Shown here: piece after piece, positions 54,930 to 64,000 of the stretch
How the letters are laid out: each line of letters starts with the position of its first letter
How positions within the stretch are numbered: the stretch's first letter is position 1
Made by a program: the position numbers and the translations under genes
Origin: Metallyticus violacea
Taxonomy: Eukaryota > Arthropoda > Insecta > Mantodea > Metallyticidae
Direction: 5' to 3'
NCBI GenBank assembly: GCA_030762175.1
Contig: CM060833.1
Location: forward strand, 1,800,501 to 1,864,500
Length of the DNA stretch: 64,000 nt
The notes under the pieces: generated by a model
The model's database searches: none
Seen by the model: the letters and a program-made list of their open reading frames with translations, nothing else
Told to the model about the DNA's origin: nothing

Positions 54930-56030
54930 GAAGTTATAGACAATGGAGTGGTAATATATCCTATTATAGTGTATTAATATATTCACACTAATTCCACTTA
55001 CTTATACAACATTAGGACATGTTTTTGGTCAATCGCTCCCATCGTCAGCTGATGACAACTACTTGATGTGGTGACTGTGTCTCAAGGCAGTTCTTTGATG
55101 GTCTCTGATGGTTCAAATAGGAAATTGCTAATTTCATCCATGGGTGGAACATCAAAATTCATTAAGTTTTTTCTATTTTTCAGGATGGAAATTTTTTCCC
55201 AAGTAGATAGCTCTATTGGGTTATGAAGTTCTTTTAGCACCTTAGCCTTTGGTTTAATTTCATGACTTTGGTTCCAAAAGTGAGTTGCTACTAATACTGA
55301 TTTGTCAATTTGTTTAAAGCAAATATTCCTAAAGTGTACCTTTTGCGGAATTTCTAAATTTCTCTTTGTTTTTCTGATGTATTTTTTTTATTAAAATCTA
55401 CGCAATTAATAATGTAAATTCTTGATTTCTGTTATATTGGTATAGTTCTTTTACTGTGGAGAAAACCTAGATGCTCTAAAACTCCTTAATTTACAACATA
55501 GATCTATGCAGATTACCATGGAAGAGGAGAAAAATAGGAGAAAAATAGATTTAAAAATCATAAGAATGCAGACAGGTGAACTTTGGAATACATAGAAAAG
55601 AGAAACAGAAATTTAAATAAAAAATAACAGTAATGACACCATCCCACAAAAATATGCGGTGTTCTACAAGTTGGTTCACACTCAGAGAGTACAAAATGAT
55701 ACCAACAGTAATCAATGCACAATCAATTATTTCAACAAAGACACAATAATAAAAAATATTAATAAATTTAAAAGACCTTATCTATAAGAGAGAATTTTCA
55801 CACTAAAGGTTAATTAATATCAAGGAAAGATAAAATTCAAAGTTTCTCATATCATCCAACATAGCAAACAAATTCAATGGAATATTCAAAGAACACAGCA
55901 TACAGTTAGCTCCAAAGAACAAATATAATATAAAAAATTTACTAGGTTCCACAGTAAAATACACCATACCAATAGAACACAAATTGGAAATTTACTAAAT
56001 TAAATGTGCAGATTGTAATAAATAATGCAT
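54930..56030 (-). mobile_element. PLE-20, head-to-head inverted pair
   Basis: Minus arm (about 55450-54930): QIVF...-type decayed nuclease, LVATHFWNQSHEIKPKAKVL (near 55300), LNEFDVPPMDEISNFLFEP (near 55150) and a tail with hammerhead-like TGACGATGGGAGCGATTGAC (near 55050-55025). Plus arm (about 55455-56025): [20 protein letters not shown], then INKFKRP and decayed linker, ending IMC at the GIY part. The plus arm lacks a 3' end. Confidence 0.78.
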
Positions 56031-56194
56031 GAGCTGCTTAAATTAAGTGCATTCCTTAGGAAATTAAATAATTTTTAAAATGAATATAAAATCCAAATTA
56101 TTGCCTTATTATTTAATGAAATGAAGTTATGGCATTACTGTGTGGTATTAAGGGAACAAAAGAGTGCTTGATTCTATAAGTATTACAAAAGAGA

Positions 56195-57060
56195 AACCAT
56201 ATTTTTAAAATTATTATTATTGATATTAAATCACAAAAATTAATGGTATACTATTAATTAAACCAAATATATGATCAGTGGTAGACAAAGGTATATTGTG
56301 TAAGTAATTTTAAACGTAGCCATGTTAATGAACTGAGCCCTTGATGTCATCTTTACATTTACTAAAAAAGAGAACATTAACAAAGTTTTCAGCTACATTG
56401 TGATTTAAGAAGATGATGATCATATGTTTCAATAAAATAAAAACATGTTACTATTTAAAACAATTTCAATGTACTGAACAAACACACATGAACGATAAAC
56501 AATCGAAAGTCCCATCAAGTTTCAGTGGCTTTGACATTTAATTTAAATGTTATTGTAGTAAAAGCATGTAATGCAAACATTTTCTGAATATTATTACAGA
56601 GCGCTCTTACATACAAATATAATTGTCACACACATATTACATTAATATTTCACATTTGTTGCTTTCACAACAATGGCTTTGTCAAATATAAGCATATGCA
56701 TCATTGTAAATTCAGTTTATATGCAGAGTTGATTTGTCCTATTATCTTGAAACAGTAGAGAGAAATTTAAATGCTAGAGTGCTTTTTAAGTCTGGGTTTT
56801 CAGGTATAACCCTATCCCTAATAGTCTGATTTCCCTAATTTTCAGGAACTATTTTTCTTATTTTATTACAATTCAATGGCATATAGTGAATTTTATAGAG
56901 AAAAAAACAAAAATGTGGTCACTAGAGAGATTTTTAAATGTTTACTTTACGCCCCCAGTGGTCCAATTTTGCTGGTTAAAGAACTTGATTTTTCATTTGT
57001 TAATTAATGGTTTTATGCCTAGTTTATTTGAGAAAAAAGAAAAATTGCAGCTGCTAGAGC
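56195..57060 (-). repeat. R1 copy 2 (inverted, without the PLE insertion)
   Basis: The reverse complement aligns with 1985-3143 joined to 4541-4557 and 4827-5035 with moderate divergence. The uninterrupted ATGTTTTTATTTTATTGAAA at about 56453-56437 is the empty site of PLE-1. Two degenerate tandem units lie near 56770-56990. No coding sequence. Confidence 0.8.
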
Positions 57061-57065
57061 ATTAA

Positions 57066-59165
57066 CACACAGACACACACACGCACATATATGGGTGAAG
57101 CATTTATAGTGTTGCAGCCATTTTACTCCGAAACAAAGAGGAAAATTAAAAAATGCTTCAGACAAAATTTGAAGTGCTCTTAGGGCGGCATAAGATAGTG
57201 ACCTTAACTCATCCTTGAAATTGCCATTCTCAAGATCATTTAAAGGTCAAACTTTTTTCAAATGGAAGAGTGTACTTTTTTTTTCCTGGGAATGGAAAGA
57301 GCATTCAATTTTCAGTATAAAAGGTCTAGTACATCTGTCAGCTAGGAGGATAGATGATAAGATATTGGACAAATAAAAACAGCAATTGTTTTTTGCTCAC
57401 TTTCACTTTACTGGCATCAATTTAGTTATGTCATGGTCTCATTACTAACAATTTCAATGCAGTAAATGCTTGAAAGTATGGCCATTAACTCTATGCATTT
57501 CAGAAAATGTGCTTTAAAAGATCGATGAACACGTCTCAACATTTCTTAGCTGATTTTTGCACAGACATTCCTAATTTGTTGACAGTGTAGTTGTTACTTC
57601 TTCATAGACTTTATATTTAATATATTCCCAAAAGTGAGATCAGGGGAATGGACAGATCAATAGACAGATCCTCTGTGTTCTATCCATTAACCAGGATACT
57701 CTCTGTTTAATATTTCTTGAGCTACAGCTGGGTAATGAGATGGACAACCTCGTATTGATACTACATTGCAGCCTGGTCTACAAGGGGCACATCATTAAGC
57801 AACACTGGAAGTTCTTGGTCCAAAAATTTCTGTATTTCTGCCTATTAAGTATGGTTCTATATGTAATCCCAAAATGCCACACCAAACGTTCACGCTCCAT
57901 TGCGGCTGATGCTTTACTTCCGTAACAATCTTGGATTTTCCACTGCCTAATAATGCATGTTATGTCAGCTCACATGAGCACAAATGGTGAATGTTGCCTC
58001 ATCAGAAAATAAAATGTTAGAAAAGTTGCAATTTTGAATTTGTAGTAGACCCCATTGGCAAAATTCAACATGCTTCTGAGAATCATCTGCATGAAGGGCT
58101 AATGTGATATGGGTGGTATTTGTGATGCTGAAGTATTCAAAGAACACTCCTTTGATAGATTCCAGAATCAAGTTCCAGTTGACAGCAACTTGCATGAGCC
58201 TCCAGTTTCAAAGAATAAGTTTGCAAGGCATTGAACATTTCTGACAAATGGCTACCTTCTTTCAGTATGTATTAATCTCTGTATAAGCTTCAAGGTACTC
58301 TAGTGTTATGAGTTTCGCCATAAAGTAAGTCATATTGTTCCCCACATTGATCGTCTATCGAGCATCCATAATTGAAAACTACATGGAACTGGCTGAGAAT
58401 AATGTCCTTTTAGGTTTAAATTGGCTATGATGAGCATGGTTTGTGTAGTGATGTCAACAAATGAGCACCAGCATATAAACAAATGAATTTCCTTCGTAGC
58501 AACAACAAAACAAAAGAGAGAGTAAGTGAACAATATTTACTGTCTTATTTGTCCAATATCTCATCACCCATAGTTGATAGATATACTAGAACTTTTATAC
58601 TGAAAATGGAATACTCCTTTGATTCCCAGGAAAAAAATTACAGCATTCCATTTGAAAAAACAAATTTGACCCTGAAATGATTGAGATTGAGTCAGTCCTG
58701 GTGGTGTAGTGATGGTATGGTTATACGTGCCTTCAAAACCCAAGATCACGGGTTCAATTCTGTCCAGGGTTGTTGGATTTTTTTGGGCGTAAAAATCCAA
58801 GGTATGACTTCCTTTGGAAGGGAAGTAAAGCTGTGGGTCCCATGTTGTACATTTGCAGCACATAAAAGAACCTCAAGCCTGAAAGAAGAGGTCTCTGAGC
58901 AAAATTTGTTGGCCGTTTCATGTCCTGTGATGGGACACTGATGACCTGTGATGTTAAAGAACACCCATAAATAAACTAAATAAAAAAAGAAAAAAATCAA
59001 AAAAAGACCTTTGAGAATGGCATTTCAAGAATGAGTTAAGGTCGCTCTCTTATGTCGCCCTAATGGCACTTCAAATTTTGTCTGAAGCATTTTTTGATTT
59101 TTCCGTTCATTTCAGAGTATAATGGCCGTGATGCTATAAATGCCTCACTCTGCATATGTGTGCTT
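57066..59165 (-). mobile_element. Tc/IS630-like transposon with long TIRs, copy 2 (contains a SINE)
   Basis: Left arm (57066-57415) and right arm (about 58515-59165, split by SINE-B 58690-58985) are inverted repeats of about 350 bp. The minus-strand transposase is more decayed than in copy 1: VFFEYFSITNTTHITLALH near 58130, SNILFSDEATFTICAH near 58010 (first catalytic Asp kept), then EIQKFLDQELPVLLNDVPLV near 57800. Same gene order as copy 1 at 653-1584. Confidence 0.82.
58690..58985 (+). repeat. SINE-B, near full length
   Basis: A-box TGGTGTAGTGATGG, B-box GGTTCAATTCT, body GGGCGTAAAAATCC and CTTCCTTTGGAAGGGAAG, tail GATGACCTGTGATGTTAAAG then AATAAACTAAATAAA. Inserted in the right TIR of the transposon. 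Confidence 0.92.
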
Positions 59166-59214
59166 GCCTTAGAAAACTCAAGTAGTTTGAAGTATAAATC
59201 TGTGACTTTCCTAG

Positions 59215-59275
59215 CATTTTAACCTTTTTCTGCTTCTCTAGTTATTGTTATTTTAGTTATATTGTTCATAGTGTT
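59215..59275. repeat. End of a MITE-like element related to 9760-9950
   Basis: Reversed, this reads ACTAAAATAACAATAACTAG then AGCAGAAAAAGG, matching the left end of the insertion at 9760. The partner end was not found. Confidence 0.45.
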
Positions 59276-59417
59276 ACATTATTTTTATATATTCACACAC
59301 ATTTTTTTCAGTGGCATTTTTGGTGCCTAGTAGATAGAATTGATGGAAATTTGAAGAAAGTTTTCAAAAATCTATTCATGGGTACAATTGCAATAGCTAC
59401 ATTCCTCAGAATTCACT

Positions 59418-59700
59418 AATACATTGGAAAAACGAATTAGAAATTTAGAAGTTTGGGGGAAAAAAGTTAGGAATATTAGTTATAAACAAATTAATAAATT
59501 AGCATGGCAGCTAATTTAGACCAAAAATCACAAAATTAAACCAGAGGCTAAGCTGCTGAAAAAACTTCACAACTAATCTACTTAGGAAAAAAATTTCATC
59601 CTGAAAAATAGGAAATACTTAATGATGTTCTTAAGCCTAATGTTTGATGCTCCAACCATGGATGAACACAGAAAGTTCCTATTCAAATAGAACCTTGGAA
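59418..59700 (+). mobile_element. PLE-21, nuclease to tail fragment
   Basis: Plus strand: YIGKTN near 59420, ANLDQKSQN.TRG near 59510, YLGKKFHPEK near 59580 and ILNDVL near 59615; same order as PLE-13. Decayed. Confidence 0.65.
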
Positions 59701-59829
59701 GTTTTCAGTACTCACCTAACTGTGGTGGGAAGGGCAGAGTTACACTAGTCCATTTCTTACAGACTGCAAATCCATAGAAGGCATGTTGCCTGAATGCGAG
59801 TCATTTTCTGCACTTCGGCATCAGCCATT

Positions 59830-61000
59830 AATGCATAGAATTGCCAGTATGTGTAATCAACTTTTCAGATATAGTCAATCACTCTCTTCACTTGTATCTT
59901 GAGTATTCAAGGAAGAGTCCTCAATTTTGCACTTAAAATTGCATTGGATAAGTCCTTTGCAGCTTCCCCTGTTATTTCTACCTATACCAACTCTTTAGGA
60001 TTAAGATCTATATGATATGGTGGAAGTCGCAACATGTTACGGCCTTTTGCATTTAGCATCTGGTAGATTATGCATATTTTTTCCTTGGGCTCTGACTTCA
60101 TAATAGCAGTAGCTCATATTTAGCTTATTTTTGTTGTCTGTTAACTATTACATATCTTTCTCTAGCAATGTCATTATTGGCTTTTTATTTTTCTGCACAC
60201 TGTGATAGCTTGCATTATCCATCATGAGACAGAGTTACTTGGCAAATTAGGAAGAACTTGTGTTTCTAGCCATTTTGTAAAATTTATGGCATTCATATCA
60301 TTCATGATAATTGCCCATTTTTTGTTTGGATTTCAACATTAGCAGAGCAATTTGTATAAATCCATTTTTTCCTCCTGTGTGGTCGATTAATTTGGGTCTT
60401 TTTCTAATAGGTATTGTAACCCCTAACTCGTTTTGAGACTGTCATAATAACCAACAGTGTGAGAAGCATTTATATATGTTTCAACTAAATAGACAATATT
60501 CCTTTTCTGTTCCTGGTAACTACGAATTGCCTGGAAGGTAATTAGCACACCAAGATACAATTTCAGGTTTTTCAATTAGCAGCTTTCATTTAGAAACACA
60601 CTTCTTCCATTTGAAGCCTAATTGGAAAACCAGTTTTTCGGCTACCCCTGCAACTAAACTTACAACACTTTGCAAATCATTTCTTAAACTGTTGTGTAGT
60701 TGGCACATTTTTCTTTAGTGCATAATATTCGCATATTTTCATGCTAACAATACCCTCGGTAAACAAATTGACATTCATTTTCTTTGTTCTTTCTTTAGAC
60801 TTCACTTTTGGTGTTGAAAATTTTATCAGACTTGTGGTAAATGTTGATGTGGTCCCTTCCTATATATTTCTTTTCACTAAGCTAAAATGAAACTCCTGTA
60901 GCTTCACTTGTCAATGCAGTAACATAACTCAATTTAAACACTCTCTTTTTCTCATTCAGTTAATTTGCTACATTATGAACAATAATGCGAGCATCATTTT
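59830..61000 (-). mobile_element. IS630/DDE_3-type DNA transposon relic, copy 2
   Basis: Minus strand, read downward: SEVKRKNKENECQFVYRGYC region (near 60800), QKRNIVYLVETYINASHTV (near 60520) where the first catalytic Asp is replaced by Val (family YLDETYVN), PKLIDHTGGKNGFIQIALLM and KSKQKMGNYHE (near 60350), LMMDNASYHSVQKNKKPIMT (near 60210) with the second Asp kept, and HHIDLNPKELVWVEI (near 59990) with the Glu. Same family as 31.9-33.4 kb, with frameshifts. Confidence 0.85.
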
Positions 61001-62230
61001 TCAACGACTAACCAGAAATACTTGGTTTGCTGGTAATTTTTAAAGTAATAATTTTGCTATGATGAACTATTATAAATGAAAAGTAAATAAAAGAACCTGT
61101 TCTAAGATTTTTTGTGGAACATGGGCCACACCTACAAGTGTAAATATGCTTGTTCAGAGTTTAACCATACCGTACCATTACTAAAATTACAGCCACCACT
61201 AGCGCTGTGCACAATAACCAAAACATCATTACTGCACAGTTTCTTTTCCAGCTTGCATATCTATAATGTTGTAAGGTAAGTCGAGTTAGTGTGAAAATAT
61301 TTAAAAAATTCTAATAGGATAAATCAGGTTAGTGTGTGTAAATTTTTAGAAAAATTGGTAAGTAGAGAAATGTTTTATTGTGTTTTATAATACCAAGCAT
61401 TTCCCTGTATTTGAGTCATTTAATGACATCTGATTATAATAACAACAAATAGCGATGATATAGTTATAATAAATCTCTTGCAATACATTTTTATAACTTA
61501 TAATAGTTAAGTTAATGCAGTTATTATTTTTGTGTGTTTAGAAGCTGTTTGACAAAAGCAATGAAATCCTTTAATACTGAATGTTTTGTTAAAGCAATAA
61601 TTATTAGAAAGAGCACACCATCAATTGGCTGCTTGATGGTTTTTAAATATAAACTTCAAGTAAGTTAAGAACTAACTGGGCATAAATGAAAGCTATAGGG
61701 CCCAAATGATCTATGAAAGAACTTAAGATGTCATAAATTCATATTTAGGAAAAGTCATAAATTCATATTAAAATAAAAATAAATGTTATGACAGGAATAG
61801 CTTAAACATATAAAAATGGTCAAAATTACAGCTTTGTGATTCTAGTGTTAAGGAATAAATCTTTCCCTGTAGAGGAAACCTAAGTGAAGTCTCTGTGATA
61901 TTTAGAATCATATGAGAGGTTCATGGTTCCATACTTGAAGGAGGCCACAGTAGCTCAATTGGCTAGAGGGTCAGCACAGAAGGCTGAAAATTCTTCCTTT
62001 CCATGTAATTTAAAGCTTGATAAATGTAAAGTAAAATAATTATGAGGCTTAAATGATTGATATTTCACTACATAGCATTATTTGCAATAAGATTTGAGAG
62101 CCCTTGCTGTCATTGTTGCTGACTTTCATTATAGGTGGCATTGGAAATTGCAATTAACATTGATTCAACAGTACATTTTTGATCAAAAAAATCATAACTT
62201 CTTAGCAGAAGCTAAATTTCAAGAATCCAT
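61001..62230. other. Mostly unassigned; tRNA-like motif near 61941
   Basis: A segment at about 61941-61990 reads GGCCACAGTAGCTCAATTGG then CTAGAGGGTCAGCACAGAAGG, like the 5' half of a tRNA or a third SINE head. The B-box is missing, so it is not a tRNA gene. The rest has no recognised feature. Confidence 0.4.
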
Positions 62231-62235
62231 TTTAA

Positions 62236-62335
62236 TTTTCTAACAATATGGGAGAACATCATCATGCTGAAGAACAAGGATTGCATTATGAACTTTAAAA
62301 TTCCATTATTGTACAACCTAAGTCAATATGTATTA
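62236..62335 (+). mobile_element. PLE-22, tail fragment
   Basis: Plus strand reads TIWENIIMLKNKDCIMNFKI, matching the family end WEKIFILKNRKNLMNFEF. About 100 bp only. Confidence 0.65.
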
Positions 62336-62439
62336 TAAGATAACCTTTGTTGGCTTCAGACCAGACATATCAAAATGCCGTATTGTGAACAAAATAATAT
62401 CTTTGGTATTCATTCTGCTAATGTGGTGGAACAATATGA

Positions 62440-63215
62440 ATTCCATTATGTTAGCATTCCTTCTACAGTTTCCAGATCAGTAAATATTTGGAACTGTTGT
62501 CCTTGAGGTAATTTTCCAAAGAAGGGAAAAGATTGCACAATATCTGGAGAATAACACTAGAGTCTCTCAACTAAGGTTTCACAAGCACCAACTGTATGTG
62601 AAATATCACTTGTGACTCAGAGTGCAGGCTCCTTACTTTTCAGCGTTATGGATACATTCCAGCTGGTTGGAGTAAAGTGGCAATTGTTTTGCGGCAGTTC
62701 ATGATGCACTAAATGCCAAACACAGAGCATAATATTCATCTAGTTCTCTGGTAATTGATTGTTTGGGGATAAATTCATGGGTTGCCAATCTGTGTTATAG
62801 CATCTTGGGAGTGTTGTAAAGGATCCATTGTCAACTTTTGAAAAGTGAATTTTTCTACTGACATGACAACAATACAAAACAGGTGCAGCTTGTATCATCC
62901 TCTGAACCTTTGTCAACTTCTGGGAACCCAGCAACAAAATGTATATATTTTTACTGGGTTATGGAGATGTAACAGTAGATTCTGTATTGACATTGAATTG
63001 TTGTGCCTCAATACCAAATATTGTTGGTTTTCTTGTCCATTGCTCACCCTTCCTGAAACTTTGTGATCATTCTTCACATAATTTCCATGCTGCTGCAGTT
63101 GCATTGTTCCCCATTTAAATTCATATATACAAGCTGGTATAATTATCTTCTGGGTGTTCATGTTTGGCTGCAATTCTCGAAATTGGCTAACACTAGGAAA
63201 AATTAAATCCATCAG
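62440..63215 (-). mobile_element. Mariner/maT-like transposase relic
   Basis: Minus strand: CCWVPRSLTKVQRMIQAAPV (near 62940; family WVPHELTEDQ), SRKIHFSKVDNGS, NIMLCVWHLVHHELPQNNCH (near 62720; family KKIMLCVWWD..G..HYELLP) and CYSPDIVQSFPFFGKLPQ (near 62550; third motif YSPDLAPSD). Strongly decayed; no ends found. Confidence 0.6.
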
Positions 63216-63429
63216 CGTAACAGTCGTAACTCTAGACTACAATTCGTTACCTTCTTTATTTTATTCTTGTACACTCAATAGTAGCCAATTCTTCACATTT
63301 GAACATTGCAAAAAGACTAACAGAATTTTTTGTCAACCTTATTAGGAACATTCTACACTTTCTCAGCCTGACCAAGAAAACACAAGATTTAAGATTTTAA
63401 TTTTTAAACATAGTCACTTTGTAAATCAA

Positions 63430-64000
63430 TATATATAGTTCAACTTTCCAACCTTTTAAACCTCGGTATAATGAGACTTGTCTCACTTTGAGAAATAAGC
63501 ATCTGTCTCAGCAACAACTTTATCATTTGATGTAAATCTTCGTCCACCAAGCCATTTCTTCAGGTTTGGGAACATAAAGTAATCACTGGAAGCCAAATCT
63601 GGCAAATATAGTGGATGTGGCAGCACTTGAAAATGAAGGTTATGCAGTTTTGCAGCAGCAATCCCAAATGTGTATGAGGGCCCATTATGATGATGAAAGA
63701 AAACTTTCTTTTTTGCAATGTGAACATTTAGCCTGTAACATGAATATCATCCTTCAGCAGGTCCAATAGTGAAGCATAATGCTCCCTGGTGATGTTCTGT
63801 TCTTCTGGAGGTAGAGCACCAAACCATGAGAATTCCAGAAAACCATGACTTTTCCTGTAGTAGGAACCATTTTTGTTTTCTTTGATGCACTTTCACCTGT
63901 TGCCACCTTTTGTTTGAACTGCTCCTTCATGGCATGTATTGATGAATTCATGTTTCATCTGTTGTGAAATGCCTGAGAAACTCACTGGTATTGTGTTTAA
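63430..64000 (-). mobile_element. Mariner transposase, C-terminal half, runs off the window
   Basis: Minus strand: FKQKVATGESASKKTKMVPT then GKVMVFWNSHGLVLYLQKNR (63910-63800), a KKKVFFHHHNGPSYTFGIAA-type second motif near 63700 (DNAPAH changed), LYLPDLASSDYFMFPNLKKW (near 63610) and GGRRFTSNDKVVAETDAYF (near 63540). Frameshifts are present. The N-terminus lies beyond 64000. Confidence 0.85.

Noticed and set aside
54677..54991. Histidine-rich ORF
   Set aside because: It is produced by the (ATC)n expansion and an 87-bp tandem duplication.
62740..63212. Two overlapping minus-strand ORFs as a host gene
   Set aside because: Their sequence follows the order of a mariner/maT transposase (WVPxxLTxxQ, MLCVW, YSPD) with stops, so a transposon relic is more likely.

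Overview
This is an AT-rich animal nuclear window, most likely from an arthropod; I cannot fix the order. It carries spliced host genes with GT-AG introns, many Penelope-like retroelements (PLEs), Tc1/mariner-type transposons and tRNA-headed SINEs. There is no operon structure.

Two host genes are arranged head to head. EIF4H (minus strand, complete in six coding exons, 26319 down to 13380, 271 codons) and MYBBP1A (plus strand, from 26539; six exons found up to 49641, running off the window or into exons I could not find) share a gap of 219 bp between their start codons. EIF4H intron 1 has a GC donor with the full GC-AG consensus. The stretch around the shared promoter (about 24.4-28.9 kb) is the only long part without recognisable transposons.

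Nearly everything else is transposon sequence, much of it nested. 0-11.3 kb: a DNA transposon with very long inverted repeats, a diverged repeat (R1), then several PLEs, one inserted inside another. 11.8-13.0 kb: a mariner copy. 13.4-26.3 kb: EIF4H, whose 11.5 kb intron 4 holds LINE, mariner, pogo-like, PLE and SINE copies. 26.5-49.6 kb: MYBBP1A, whose introns hold PLEs, three mariner or IS630-like DDE elements, SINEs and a relic of an unnamed transposon family. 50.8-53.1 kb: a near-intact copy of that family, with terminal inverted repeats and a TTA duplication. 53.2-64 kb: PLEs, a second R1 copy, a second long-TIR transposon, a second DDE_3 relic and two mariner relics.

Three things stand out. 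(1) Almost every PLE carries an inverted copy of its own 3' end at its 5' side, and the 3' ends hold hammerhead-ribozyme-like motifs. (2) The 50.8-53.1 kb element encodes a roughly 560-residue protein that I read as a DDE-type transposase of a poorly characterised family, with CACTG ends. (3) Paired R1 copies give in-window empty sites that define PLE target duplications.

All assignments come from reading motifs by eye; no database search was run.
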